A stretch of DNA of 64,000 bases from Cutibacterium namnetense (GCF_001642025.1 NZ_LWHO01000003.1:39279-103278), one strand, 5' to 3'; positions 44,466 through 53,935 are shown, counted from the first letter of the stretch. Made by a program: numbers and translations. Notes: generated from the sequence alone by a model not told the origin.

Positions 44466-47309
44466 TCATGCTGGGGCGTACTCCACCATGCGCTCGGCGA
44501 GTACTGAGAGTACGTGGCGCCAGGGCTTGCCTGTAGCTCGTTCCATGCCGAGCTCGCAGGTGCGGTTGGCTGACAGATAGAGGTCGAACTCTCGTTCTGC
44601 TAGCTCCGTTGCCTCATGGCGAGTGGCTGATTCAGTGAGCTCTGGATGCAACATGCCGCGGTCCCCGGCGAACCCGCAGCAGCCCCAGGCGTCGGCGACG
44701 ACGACCTCGTCTGCCACCGCTTCGGCACAGCGCTGCAACGAGTCGTTCCAGCCCATTCGGGTCGACGAGCACGTCGGATGCAGTGCCGCCGATGCGACTT
44801 TGGGTAGCGCCGGCATGACGGGCAAAACCGCGTCGGCGACGTACTGGACAGCATCAACTACTCGGATTCCCTCGGCGCCCTCATACTCGAGTTCGTGGAC
44901 GAAGCCCTCCGAGCAACTCACCGCGTCGGAGATTACAGTCAGCTCGCCGTCCCGGGTAGCTCGACGCATGATGTCAACGACACGACGACGCATCGTCGCG
45001 TATCCCTTCGTCATTCCTTTTGACTTCCACGGGGTCCCGCAGCACAGCGAATCAATCCCCGCAGGAACAGTTACCCCGATCCCAGCTGCGGTGAGCAAGG
45101 AGATCATCGCAAACTCGGTCGTCTTCTCGCCCGGTATGGCGCCACCAAACATGGTGTTGACACAGGCCGGTAGGTACACGACCTCGGGGCGTCCACGTGG
45201 GGCGCTGCGGCGACCGGACCTGCGGCGTTTACCACCGCGAGGCAATTCGTCGGAAACCTGCGGTATGCGGTCGGATCCTAGGACGGCGCGAGCAGCCCCG
45301 GTGAGGACATTGGTTGCTGCCGCGGGGACAGGTTTGATTGCTGACATTCCGGCACTTGCAGCCGTGATGAAGGGTCCCCACCCGTTAGCGGCTAGATCCC
45401 AGGCGGTCTGCCCGACCGCTGGGTTATGTTCAGCCCGGAGCCGCCGTACTAGGTCGCCGGTATTGATATGCATAGGGCAGTTGGTCTGGCACATGCCGTC
45501 AACGGCACAGGTCTGTACTACTGGGTAGGTGGCACGTTCCTCAAGATCGGTAGCGAGTTTTTCATTGCCGTCGATTCGTGCCTGAGCGATGGCGCGTTGC
45601 ATGACGATCCGCTGGCGAGGTGTCAATGTGAGATCCCGTGACGGGCAGACCGGTTCGCAGTACCCACATTCGACGCACCGATCGACCTCCTCCTGGACAG
45701 TTGGGGTGAGCTTGACCTCCTTCAGGTGCAGCCTCGGGTCATCGGTGATGATGGTGCCGCGGTTGAGCACTCCTGCCGGGTCCAGCGATTCTTTGATCTG
45801 GCACATGATCCGGTAGAGATCAGGCCCATACTGGCGTGCGACGAAGGGGGCCATGATGCGTCCGGTGCCATGCTCGGCCTAGAGAGTGCCGTGAGCATTA
45901 AGGACGAGGGTCACCATGTCCTCGGTGAATTTCTCGTAACGATCCAAGCCCGCTTTGTTGCGGAAGTCTTCGACGACGAGGAAGTGAATGTTCCCGTCCT
46001 TGGCATGACCGAAGATGATCGACTCTGGGTAATTGTGTTCACTGAAAAGTTGCTGCAGGTCTCCGCACACCCCGGCAAGAGTCTCGACGGGTACGGCGAT
46101 GTCCTCCAGCAGGGCTGTCTGGCCCGATTGTCGCGTGCCAGCGACCTTGGCATAAAGGCCATTGCGCAGGGTCCAGATTGGGCCACGCACAGCAGGGTCA
46201 TCGGTGAACGTCGGCTCATTGACCAAGTCCAGGCCGGAGATGACGGAATTGCCAGCTTCGACGGCTTCGTCTCGGGATTTTTGATCTGGGCAGTGGTACT
46301 CGACGAGAAGAGCAGCATCTCCGTTTCCGGGAGCCGGCGGGATGATGTGACCGTTAGCTGGGTCATCACGACACAACTGGAGGGACGAGGAATCCATCAG
46401 CTCAGTGACGGTCACCCCGGATTTCACTAAAGCTGGTAGTGCCTTTGTGGCAGCATCGAGAGTGGGGAAGTGGAGCAAGGCAGTGGCCAGGTTTGGCATG
46501 ATCTTCACGGTGTTCATAACGGCCGAGGAGATGAATCCAAGGGTCCCCTCCGAACCGATCATGAGGTGGGAGAGGATTTGCGCTGGAGTGTCGTAGTCGA
46601 GGAAGGCGTTGAGCCCATAACCCATCGTGTTCTTGCGCGAGAATTGGAAAGCGATTTCGTCGGCACGGGCCTGCTCTCGGCATTGGTCTCGTAGTGCCAT
46701 GAGCGTCTCGACGAGTTCGGGCTCGTCATGGGCCAGTTTGTCCTCACATTGTGGGTCAGCGGTGTCAATGACGGTGCCTGATGCCAACACAAAGACCATG
46801 GAGTCGAGGGTGCGGTAAGAGTTGGCGACGGTGCCACAACTCATACCCGAAGAGTTGTCGGCCAGCACCCCTCCGAGGGTGCATGCGACTGACGACGCTG
46901 GATCTGGGCCGAGTTTGCGTCCGTACCGGGCAAGGACGGAGTTGACGGCGACGATCGTCGCCCCAGGCTGGACGCGCACTTTGCGGCCGCCGTCGAGAAC
47001 CTCGACGCCACGAAAGGATCGCCGAGTGTCGACCATGACCCCATTCGTTAGCCCCTGGCCGGACAGGCTTGTTCCGCCAGAACGGAAATTGATCGCCATC
47101 TTGTGACGTGTGGCAGCCGCCATTGCTGCTGCCACGTCAGAAGTGGATCTTGCGCGGACTAGGACGCCGGGAGTGAGTAAGTAGTGGGAAGCGTCAGGGG
47201 CCACTGCGGCGAGGTCGAGCGGGTCTTGACTGACCTTTCCCCCTCCAAGGGCCTCCAGAAGGTCCGTGACCAGGGAGGACGGAATGGACGAGCGTGCACC
47301 ACGATTCAT
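44466..47309 (-). pseudogene. FAD/Fe-S D-lactate-type dehydrogenase split by an in-frame amber codon
   Basis: One gene of about 947 codons for a membrane-associated D-2-hydroxyacid dehydrogenase (YdiJ / Dld-II type), interrupted once. Part one (47309-45879, 476 residues) has the FAD domain (FRSGGTSLSGQG, PGATIVAVNSVLARYGRKLGPDP) and the FAD-oxidase C-terminal domain (IFGHAKDGNIHFLVVED). It stops at TAG 45881-45879 inside the conserved block N-A-H-G-T-L-stop-A-E-H-G-T-G-R, where relatives usually have lysine; one change, AAG to TAG, would do this. Part two stays in the same frame. It has CVECGYCEPVCPSRD (4Fe-4S), CAVDGMCQTNCPMHI and CCG-type motifs (SLCCGTPWKSKG; GCCGFAGDRG) and could restart at ATG 45854 (462 residues). 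The TAG is the only defect seen, so read-through, a very recent mutation or a sequence error are all possible. Confidence 0.85.
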
Positions 47310-47386
47310 GACTCCACATTAGAAGTGACGAAACGTGCACGCTCGTCTCAGGGTGACCGTAGATTAAATTATGGTGAATGTTGAAA

Positions 47387-48154
47387 TCAGGCGACGGGGT
47401 ATGCGTAGAAGATGATTCGGGAGTCGAATTCCCCAGTCTTCTTGGCGTAGTCCCAGCAGATCACAATGGCTGCTTGGGCTGGACCATTGTTGTCGTAAAG
47501 GACATTTGAGTTGGGGTTGTAGTCCTTGACCATGATCTTGGTGTCATGGTCGTAGCGGTAACAGACGGTCTGTCCCAACTTATCAGTCAGGCGGATGATA
47601 TCGCCCTTCTTGATACCGCTGTTCTTGTCGTACAGGTGGTTACCAATGGCGCCACCCTTGTGGAAGGTGTGCGCGGTCAGTACGGCGCGACCCTCGCTAG
47701 AACCGATCTTCGGGCCTTTGTTGAACCAGGCCATTGACGAGGGGTCATTCTTCGGCGGTGCTCCGGCGGCTCCCGTCTCGTCGACGCCACGGGATAGTAC
47801 CTTTGCGGACAGTTCCATCCCGTCGATGGAGTACTTCACAGGTACGATCGGCTTGGGTTTCTTCATGCAGCCAGCCGGAACCGGACCCTCCTTCTTGGCT
47901 GGAGCGGCCGACGTGCCGGATATGTCGCCCGCAGAGGCTGATGAGACCGGTCCGCCAGCAGAGTCACCGTCTCCCTTGCGCTGGACGAAGATAGCGGCGA
48001 TAGCGGCAATGATGAGAACAATGACCACCACGAATGCGACGGTTCGCCACTTCGGATTGCCCGATCGTGCGCTGTTGCCGGCGTGAGCTGTCGAGCTGCT
48101 CGACGAGGTTGACCCGGTGGAAGTTTCGTCGGGTCGGGGAGACTGGTCATTCAT
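47387..48154 (-). CDS. srtF: class F sortase
   Basis: A 255-residue membrane-anchored transpeptidase that joins LPXTG proteins to the wall. A Ser/Thr-rich cytoplasmic arm precedes one helix (TVAFVVVIVLIIAAIAAIFV). After a linker, the sortase barrel starts near IVPVKYSIDGMELSAKVLSRG. The catalytic histidine is in AVLTAHTFHKGGAIGNHL, the cysteine near residue 233 in AAIVICWDYAKK, and the arginine near residue 246 in FDSRIIFYAYPV. Class F enzymes are the single sortase type of Cutibacterium. Its likely client, LPATG-bearing HtaA, is encoded 2 kb away, beyond rpsA. Confidence 0.92.
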   Translation of the reverse strand: MNDQSPRPDETSTGSTSSSSSTAHAGNSARSGNPKWRTVAFVVVIVLIIAAIAAIFVQRKGDGDSAGGPVSSASAGDISGTSAAPAKKEGPVPAGCMKKPKPIVPVKYSIDGMELSAKVLSRGVDETGAAGAPPKNDPSSMAWFNKGPKIGSSEGRAVLTAHTFHKGGAIGNHLYDKNSGIKKGDIIRLTDKLGQTVCYRYDHDTKIMVKDYNPNSNVLYDNNGPAQAAIVICWDYAKKTGEFDSRIIFYAYPVA

Positions 48155-48478
48155 GACTGTGGTGTCCTCCAGGGTTTTGTGAGGGGTTCAGTCTCGGGAT
48201 GGGTTTCCCGAATAAGCGGTGTCCGAGGGATCGGATCCTGATGCAGGTTACCCTCTTGTGCGACAGACCTCCCAAACATAACTTAACAGTCGTGTTGACG
48301 GTGTGCATGGCCAAGGTTGCCAGTAGGAGGGCTGGTTGACCCTCCAGGGTTCGAATATTATGCTGGTTCCTGCGTTGTGGTTTGTGCGATCTCGGACGGG
48401 AGTAGATCGTGTTCGATCCTTAGGATCGTGGCTGCGGCGCGTTTCAAATCACATGACATCAATCGGAGTCCTATCTAC
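48155..48478 (+). promoter_or_regulatory. sortase / rpsA intergenic region with rpsA promoter and leader hairpin
   Basis: A 324-base region without a gene. TTGACC (48336-48341), a 17-base spacer and TATGCT (48359-48364) form a good vegetative promoter for rpsA. An inverted repeat GGAGGG-N8-CCCTCC (48326-48345) overlaps the -35 box. The leader of about 110 bases contains a perfect small hairpin, CGATCC-TTA-GGATCG (48414-48428). It could take part in S1 autoregulation, but no known motif is recognised. The sortase promoter should lie at the left end. Confidence 0.6.
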
Positions 48479-49975
48479 ATGACCTCCTCCACTGAGGCCT
48501 CCACCTCGAACCCGGTCGACATCGACCAGCAGAATGCCGCCAACACCGCCGATGGATCCGTGGCGGTTGACGACCTTGGCAGCCCGGAGGCCTTTTTGGC
48601 CGCTGTGGATGCCACCATCAAGTACTTCAACGACGGCGACATCGTCTCTGGCACCGTCGTCAAGGTGGACCGCGACGAGGTTCTCCTTGACATTGGTTAC
48701 AAGACCGAGGGTGTTATCCCGTCCAAGGAGCTGTCGATCAAGCATGACGTGGACCCCTTCGAGGTCGTCAACGTCGGTGATGAGATCGAGGCCCTCGTCC
48801 AGCAGAAGGAGGACAAGGAGGGTCGTCTGATCCTGTCCAAGAAGCGTGCTCAGTACGAGCGCGCCTGGGGCACGATTGAGCAGATCAAGGAAGAGGACGG
48901 CGTCGTCACCGGTACCGTCATCGAGGTCGTTAAGGGCGGACTTATCGTCGATATCGGCCTGCGTGGCTTCCTTCCTGCCTCTCTTGTTGAGATGCGCCGT
49001 GTCCGCGACCTCCAGCCCTACGTGGGCCAGGAGATCGAGGCCAAGATCATCGAGCTTGACAAGAACCGCAACAACGTTGTGCTGTCGCGTCGCGCCTGGC
49101 TTGAGCAGACGCAGTCTGAGGTTCGACAGAATTTCCTGCACCAGCTGCAGAAGGGCCAGATCCGCAAGGGTGTCGTCTCCTCGATCGTCAACTTCGGTGC
49201 GTTCGTCGACCTGGGTGGCGTGGACGGCCTTGTCCACGTTTCCGAGTTGTCTTGGAAGCACATTGACCACCCGAGCGAGGTCGTTGAGGTTGGTCAGCCC
49301 GTCACGGTCGAGGTGCTGGACGTCGACATGGATCGTGAGCGCGTCTCGCTCTCCCTCAAGGCGACCCAGGAAGATCCGTGGCAGGCGTTCGCCCGTCTGC
49401 ACCAGATTGGTCAGATTGTTCCCGGCAAGGTCACCAAGCTCGTTCCGTTCGGCGCCTTCGTCCGCGTCGAAGATGGCATTGAGGGTCTGGTCCACGTCTC
49501 CGAACTGGCTGAGCGCCACGTCGAGATCCCCGAGCAGGTCGTCAGCGTCAACGACGATGCCATGGTCAAAATCATCGACATCGATCTTGACCGTCGTCGC
49601 ATCTCGCTCTCCCTCAAGCAGGCCAACGAGGGTATTGACGTTGAGTCTGATGAGTTCGATCCGTCGCTATACGGCATGGCTGCCTCCTATGATGAGGACG
49701 GCAATTACATCTACCCCGAGGGCTTCGATCCGGAGACCAACGAGTGGAAGCCAGGCTACGACGAGCAGCGCATCGCTTGGGAACAGCAGTATGCCGAGGC
49801 CCAGGCTCGCTGGGAGGCTCACCGTAAGCAGGTCATTGAGGCTGAGCAGGCCGATCAGGAAGCCGCCCTCTCCGATGGTGGCGCCCAGTCGTCCTACACC
49901 AGTGGTCCGGCCGAGGGCTCGCTGGCGTCTGATGAGGCCTTGCAGGCGCTTCGTGACAAGTTGACTCATAACTGA
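48479..49975 (+). CDS. rpsA: 30S ribosomal protein S1
   Basis: A 498-residue mRNA-binding ribosomal protein with four S1 domains. The domains begin near FNDGDIVSGTVVKVDRDEVLLDIGYKTEGVIP, EEDGVVTGTVIEVVKGGLIVDIGLRGFLPASLV, KGVVSSIVNFGAFVDLGGVDGLVHVSELSW and PGKVTKLVPFGAFVRVEDGIEGLVHVSEL. The C-terminus is acidic and glutamine-rich. ATG 48479 with CGGAG upstream is chosen; a longer frame to 48317 covers the promoter and is not real. Confidence 0.97.
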   Translation: MTSSTEASTSNPVDIDQQNAANTADGSVAVDDLGSPEAFLAAVDATIKYFNDGDIVSGTVVKVDRDEVLLDIGYKTEGVIPSKELSIKHDVDPFEVVNVGDEIEALVQQKEDKEGRLILSKKRAQYERAWGTIEQIKEEDGVVTGTVIEVVKGGLIVDIGLRGFLPASLVEMRRVRDLQPYVGQEIEAKIIELDKNRNNVVLSRRAWLEQTQSEVRQNFLHQLQKGQIRKGVVSSIVNFGAFVDLGGVDGLVHVSELSWKHIDHPSEVVEVGQPVTVEVLDVDMDRERVSLSLKATQEDPWQAFARLHQIGQIVPGKVTKLVPFGAFVRVEDGIEGLVHVSELAERHVEIPEQVVSVNDDAMVKIIDIDLDRRRISLSLKQANEGIDVESDEFDPSLYGMAASYDEDGNYIYPEGFDPETNEWKPGYDEQRIAWEQQYAEAQARWEAHRKQVIEAEQADQEAALSDGGAQSSYTSGPAEGSLASDEALQALRDKLTHN

Positions 49976-50000
49976 TTAGTCTTTCGACTCTTCGAAACTT

Positions 50001-50038
50001 CGAGGGGCTCCGCCACTGTGGTGGGGCCCCTCGTTTTG
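50001..50038 (+). terminator. intrinsic terminator of rpsA
   Basis: CGAGGGGC (50001-50008) pairs with GCCCCTCG (50026-50033), with a further inner CCAC/GTGG stem, followed by TTTTGT. It lies 25 bases after the rpsA stop. Confidence 0.9.
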
Positions 50039-50126
50039 TGTTGAGGGATGGATGATCCTTGTCGGCTCGATGTTTCTTGACCCCAGCGCCCCGATGCGAG
50101 ACCACGCCCATCCTTGCGCACAAGGA

Positions 50127-50145
50127 TTAGGCAAGGCTAACCTTA
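50127..50145 (+). promoter_or_regulatory. DtxR/IdeR iron box before htaA
   Basis: TTAGGCAAGGCTAACCTTA matches the DtxR/IdeR 19-base palindrome (TTAGGTTAGCCTAACCTAA) at 16 of 19 positions when read on the other strand. It lies 47 bases before the htaA ATG. The expected effect is repression of the whole haem operon when iron is plentiful. Confidence 0.85.
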
Positions 50146-50191
50146 TGGATGGCCCACGGTGGGCCGCATCGACAATCAAAGGGGACGTCTC

Positions 50192-51658
50192 ATGACCACA
50201 TCGGCCATGCGTAAATTCGTCGCCAGTATGCTCGGGGCCGTCTTGGCCCTTGCCGGGGTGCTAATCGCCCCGGCGGCATGGGCAGCTGGTCCGACGGTAA
50301 CCGTTACACCAGTAGGTCGAGAGGGAGGTGATATCACCATCAAGGGGAAGGGATTCTCGACTACCGGCTTCGGTGTCTACGTTGCTGTGGCACCGGCCTC
50401 GGTGAACGAGTTCTACGGCAACTCGGACAAGTTCTATGGCTATGACCCGACTAAGGACGCGACCGAGTCTCCATCGACGGTCTGGGTCTATACCCCGAGT
50501 CAAGAGGCCATTGGCTCCAAGTTCGCCCAAGGTAAGCCGATGACGAGCGATGGGTCGTTCACCATCACGATGAAAGCCCCGGCCTTCCAGCAAGGCAAGG
50601 ATTACGTCGTCCTCACCACGAAGGCCCATGGGGTCGGTAAGAAGGATAAGTCCGACGACACCCGGACTCCGGTGACCTATCGGGAGGCTGGACAGACTCC
50701 GGCCGGGCCGACGACCCCGACTGTCCCGGCGAAGCAGCCCAGCAAGCAGGCTGAGCCGGAGAAGCAGCCGACCAAGCAGCCCAGCAAGCAGGCTGAGCCG
50801 ACCAAGCAGCCCAGCAAGCAGGCTGAGCCGAGGAAGCAGCCGACCAAGCAGACTGGCCCGAACGAGCAGAACCCTGCAACGAGAATGAAGGCAGGCGAAA
50901 AGCCACAGTCTCGAGCCGCTCATCACACCATTACCAAGCGGGTCTGCACAACCGGCGCGTCCAAAGTGACCTCCGGTTCACTGACTTGGGGTATCCGAAC
51001 ATCTTTCACCAGTTACCTGCGTGGTCCTATTGCCAAGGGCTCGTGGCAGCTTTCGGGCGGTGCCAACTGGAATGGTTCGGCTTTCACCTTCCCCCTTACC
51101 AGCGGCTCATACGATCCCGCTACTAAGTCTGGGTCTGTTAAGTACTCCGGCTCGGTGCACATGACTGGCCATCACGGCATCTTGGACATGACGCTGGCCG
51201 AACCCTCCCTAGAGATTAAGGGTTCGACTGGCCACCTGTACCTTGACGTGAAGTCCTCTTCGATGGATGGAAAGAAGACCAACTATGGTCGTGTCGATTT
51301 TGCAACCTTCCAGGTATCGACCTCTGGTAACTCTGCCATTAAGGGCTCGTCGGTCAAGCTGACCGCGACTGGTGCCAAGGCTTTTGCCGGCTTTTACAAG
51401 GCCGGTGAGCCGATGAACCCGCTGTCGACGAACCTCACTTCGTCAGCGGACAAGGTCTGTCACAACGTCACTGTCGACGCCGTCACCGGCAAGGTGATCG
51501 GTGGCGACTCCGGCAAGGGAGCGGGACGGGGGCTGCCCGCTACCGGTGCTGAGGGTCCGGCAACTGACGACATCGATCTTGCCATCGCCGGAGGGCTCGC
51601 CCTCACCGTCGTGGTGTCGACGGTGGTCGTCTGCCGTCGTCACGCTGCCCGGATCTGA
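50192..51658 (+). CDS. htaA: cell-wall HtaA haem-binding protein with LPATG anchor
   Basis: A 488-residue exported haem-capture protein. The signal peptide is in the first 32 residues (FVASMLGAVLALAGVLIAPAAWA, cleavage near AWA-AG). A beta-sandwich domain of about 140 residues (TVTVTPVGREGGDITIKGKGF) follows, then a linker of KQPSKQAEP repeats near residues 181-223. One HtaA domain covers about residues 250-420. It contains LTWGIRTSFTSYL (Ser274, Tyr275) and TGHHGILDM (His327/328), which match the residues that hold haem in corynebacterial HtaA. The sortase signal is LPATG at 448-452, then a membrane helix and RRHAARI. The start is ATG 50192. An iron box precedes it and haem importer genes follow. 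Confidence 0.92.
   Translation: MTTSAMRKFVASMLGAVLALAGVLIAPAAWAAGPTVTVTPVGREGGDITIKGKGFSTTGFGVYVAVAPASVNEFYGNSDKFYGYDPTKDATESPSTVWVYTPSQEAIGSKFAQGKPMTSDGSFTITMKAPAFQQGKDYVVLTTKAHGVGKKDKSDDTRTPVTYREAGQTPAGPTTPTVPAKQPSKQAEPEKQPTKQPSKQAEPTKQPSKQAEPRKQPTKQTGPNEQNPATRMKAGEKPQSRAAHHTITKRVCTTGASKVTSGSLTWGIRTSFTSYLRGPIAKGSWQLSGGANWNGSAFTFPLTSGSYDPATKSGSVKYSGSVHMTGHHGILDMTLAEPSLEIKGSTGHLYLDVKSSSMDGKKTNYGRVDFATFQVSTSGNSAIKGSSVKLTATGAKAFAGFYKAGEPMNPLSTNLTSSADKVCHNVTVDAVTGKVIGGDSGKGAGRGLPATGAEGPATDDIDLAIAGGLALTVVVSTVVVCRRHAARI
50732..50860 (+). repeat. 27-bp tandem-type repeats in htaA (KQPSKQAEP linker)
   Basis: Three identical 27-base units encoding KQPSKQAEP lie at 50732-50758, 50774-50800 and 50804-50830. 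They are joined by EKQPT, T and R codons. A fourth, changed unit (KQPTKQTGP) is at 50834-50860. They encode a stiff, basic wall-spanning linker and are likely to vary in number by recombination. Confidence 0.9.
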
Positions 51659-51700
51659 TCCGCTCATCGGACTTCGTCGCTTTCTAGGCAGGCGAAGCAT

Positions 51701-51735
51701 TGGCAGGGATGGAGAACTCGTTCCCATCCCTGCCA
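51701..51735 (+). terminator. intercistronic hairpin between htaA and the lipoprotein gene
   Basis: A perfect 12-base stem, TGGCAGGGATGG (51701-51712) with CCATCCCTGCCA (51724-51735), and an 11-base loop, 43 bases after the htaA stop. There is no T-run and the next gene is on the same strand. A partial terminator or mRNA-stabilising hairpin, giving more HtaA than transporter, is likely. Confidence 0.6.
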
Positions 51736-51770
51736 CATTTCCGAAAACAAGTTTCGAAAGGTTGCGAATC

Positions 51771-52880
51771 ATGATCCGGTACCGTCGAATTGCCGGAGTC
51801 GGTTTGGCTCTGACCATGCTGGTGGCCGGTTGTGGTCACTCCTCCTCGGCGTCCCAAGGTCCTGCTACATCCTCCCCACAAGTCCCCTCCGTCGCGGCAA
51901 CGTCGACGAGTCTGACATCGGCCACCTCACAGGCGGCGCGGGCCCTGCCCAACCCACACTCTCTTCGCGGTCTCACGGAAGTGCCGGAACCATCCGATCC
52001 GAAACCAGTCGAAGGATCGTCTGCCCAAAAGCTTCCTGTGACCGTCACTGACGTCGAGGGGAACAAAGTGACGATCACGAGCACTTCGAGAATTCTCGCC
52101 CTTGACCTCTACGGCACCCTGTCACGCACCCTCATCGGACTTGGGTTGGGCGACAATATCGTCGGGCGCACTGTTTCCTCCACCGAGAAGCAGTTGCACC
52201 ACCGCCCCGTAGTTACGGAAAACGGACACGTTCTTAACGTTGAGGCAATCGCAGGTTTGAAGCCGTCGGTCATCATTGCCGACCGCAGCGTCGGCCCGAA
52301 GGAGGCCCTTGACCAGCTCCGCAAGTCCGGGATCCCGGTGGTGCTCGTCGATCCGCACCGCAGCGTCAGCTCCACTCCCGAGCTTATTCGCACTATTGCC
52401 AATGCCGTCGGGAAACCCGCTGCCGGCGAAGCCCTGGTGAAACGCACCCAAGAGCAGATCAGCCAGGCCAAAAAACAGATCGCAGCATGGAAGCCTGCCA
52501 AGCCGATGCGAGTCGCGTTCCTCTACGTTCGCGGAAACGCTGGTGTTTTCTTCATCCTCGGTTCTGAGAACGGAGCCAGCGAGCTCATCCAGGGAGTGGG
52601 TGCCGATGACGTTGCCTCCGACAAAGGCATAAAGACCCTGGTACCTGCCAATGCCGAATCTCTGGTCTCCATCAACCCGGATGCGATCTTTGTCATGAGG
52701 GATGGGCTGTCCTCCACCGGGGGGATGAAGGGTCTGTTGGCTAGAGCTGGGGTCGCAAACACTACTGCCGGGCGCAAGCAGCGGGTTATTGCTATTCCTG
52801 ACGGAATTTCGCTGTCGTTCGGGCCCCAAACCGGCGAGATCCTGACCGCGGTGGCCAAAGCTTTATACGGAGTCAAATGA
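51771..52880 (+). CDS. hmuT: haem-binding lipoprotein, HmuT-like
   Basis: A 369-residue class III substrate-binding protein. The lipoprotein signal is ALTMLVAGC, with the lipidated cysteine at about residue 22, then a Ser/Thr-rich linker of about 60 residues. The two lobes follow: RILALDLYGTLSRTLIGLGLGDNIVGRT, PSVIIADRSVGPKEALDQLRKSGIPVVLV, and FLYVRGNAGVFFILGSENGASELIQGVGADD. HHRPVV histidines and the YVRG tyrosine match the His/Tyr haem ligands of HmuT. It would take haem from HtaA. The ATG at 51771 is translated before the permease gene, which overlaps its stop. Confidence 0.9.
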   Translation: MIRYRRIAGVGLALTMLVAGCGHSSSASQGPATSSPQVPSVAATSTSLTSATSQAARALPNPHSLRGLTEVPEPSDPKPVEGSSAQKLPVTVTDVEGNKVTITSTSRILALDLYGTLSRTLIGLGLGDNIVGRTVSSTEKQLHHRPVVTENGHVLNVEAIAGLKPSVIIADRSVGPKEALDQLRKSGIPVVLVDPHRSVSSTPELIRTIANAVGKPAAGEALVKRTQEQISQAKKQIAAWKPAKPMRVAFLYVRGNAGVFFILGSENGASELIQGVGADDVASDKGIKTLVPANAESLVSINPDAIFVMRDGLSSTGGMKGLLARAGVANTTAGRKQRVIAIPDGISLSFGPQTGEILTAVAKALYGVK

Positions 52881-53935
52881 GCGCCTTGTCACAACCGGTC
52901 GTCCAGCGTTCTGGGATTGAGCGAAGAACTCGGATCCGGGTTATCTCTACCATCTGCCTCATCATCATTGTGTGTGGCCTAGTGCTGCTGTCGGCGATGG
53001 TTGGCCAGTACCGCGTAGCAGCCGCTGACGTTATCAGAATCGTCTTCGGGGGATCGGCCACCGACACTATGGCCGAGTCAGTGCTGTGGCAGATCCGATT
53101 TCCGCGCACCGTGCTTGGTCTGCTGGTGGGGGCAAGTCTCGCTGTGGCCGGAGCCGTCATGCAGGCGTTGTTTTCCAATCCGCTCGCTGAACCCGGTGTC
53201 ATCGGTGTGTCATCGGGGGCCGCTGTGGGGGCATCGATCATGATCGTCGTTGCGCCCAACTTTCTGTCCGGGTTTGGTGTGCCGGCGGCAGCATTTGTAT
53301 CGGGACTACTCGCAGCCAGTTCGGTTTACCTCATGGCGCGATCCGGTCGGCGAGCTGAGTCGACGACCCTGGTGCTTACCGGCATCGCAGTGACGGCCGT
53401 GTGCTCGGCTATTACCTCAATATCCACCTATGTTGCGCCGACGACTGCTCGGGACCAGATCGTCTTCTGGCAGATGGGCTCCCTGAGCGGGACAACTTGG
53501 GATCACGTGGCAACGGTCGGAACAGTATCCGCTTTCGGGATTGTCTGGGCCATTCTCATAGCCGGCAAGCTCGATACCCTGGCCTTGGGCGAGAGGGCTG
53601 CAGGGCACTTAGGAGTCAACGTCAATCGGTTACGGTTGTCGTCGATAGCTTTGACGGCATTGCTCACTTCGGCAGCGGTGGCTTATGCCGGAGTTATCAC
53701 ATTTGTGGGGCTCATAGTGCCGCATGTTTTGAGGCTGCTCATCGGGCCAGCCAACAAGTGGCTCATCCCGTCTGCCTTGCTGGGAGGTTGCCTCCTGGTC
53801 ACGCTGTCTGACGTAGCCGCCCGAACTGTGGTGCCGTACGCCGATCTACCCATTGGCATCTTTACTGCCATCGTCGGCGGTCCTACTTTCTTCATACTGC
53901 TGAGACGAGGCATGGGCGGTGAGAGAGCCCTGTGA
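52877..53935 (+). CDS. hmuU: haem ABC permease, HmuU-like (FecCD family)
   Basis: A 352-residue permease with about ten helices of the FecCD/BtuC family. It shows LWQIRFPRTVLGLLVGASLAVAGAVMQALFSNPLAEPGVIGVSSGAAVGAS, WQMGSLSGTTWDHV, and the coupling region GVITFVGLIVPHVLRLLIGPANKWLIPSALLGG. The end DLPIGIFTAIVGGPTFFILLRR is standard. It overlaps the lipoprotein gene by four bases and the ATPase gene by four. Confidence 0.93.
   Translation: MSALSQPVVQRSGIERRTRIRVISTICLIIIVCGLVLLSAMVGQYRVAAADVIRIVFGGSATDTMAESVLWQIRFPRTVLGLLVGASLAVAGAVMQALFSNPLAEPGVIGVSSGAAVGASIMIVVAPNFLSGFGVPAAAFVSGLLAASSVYLMARSGRRAESTTLVLTGIAVTAVCSAITSISTYVAPTTARDQIVFWQMGSLSGTTWDHVATVGTVSAFGIVWAILIAGKLDTLALGERAAGHLGVNVNRLRLSSIALTALLTSAAVAYAGVITFVGLIVPHVLRLLIGPANKWLIPSALLGGCLLVTLSDVAARTVVPYADLPIGIFTAIVGGPTFFILLRRGMGGERAL

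Noticed and set aside
44466-45854. The C-terminal Fe-S part as an independent LutA/GlpC-like gene
   Set aside because: The frame joins the upstream FAD part across the TAG without any shift and the conserved A-E-H-G-T-G-R lies before its first ATG, so it is part of one gene.
45852-45905. Amber codon as pyrrolysine or programmed recoding
   Set aside because: No pyrrolysine genes or recoding hairpin are visible, and the family has ordinary lysine at this position. A point mutation is far simpler.
50732-50860. Short CRISPR-like array
   Set aside because: The repeats are in frame inside a coding gene, encode a clear peptide repeat, and have spacers of only 3-15 bases.
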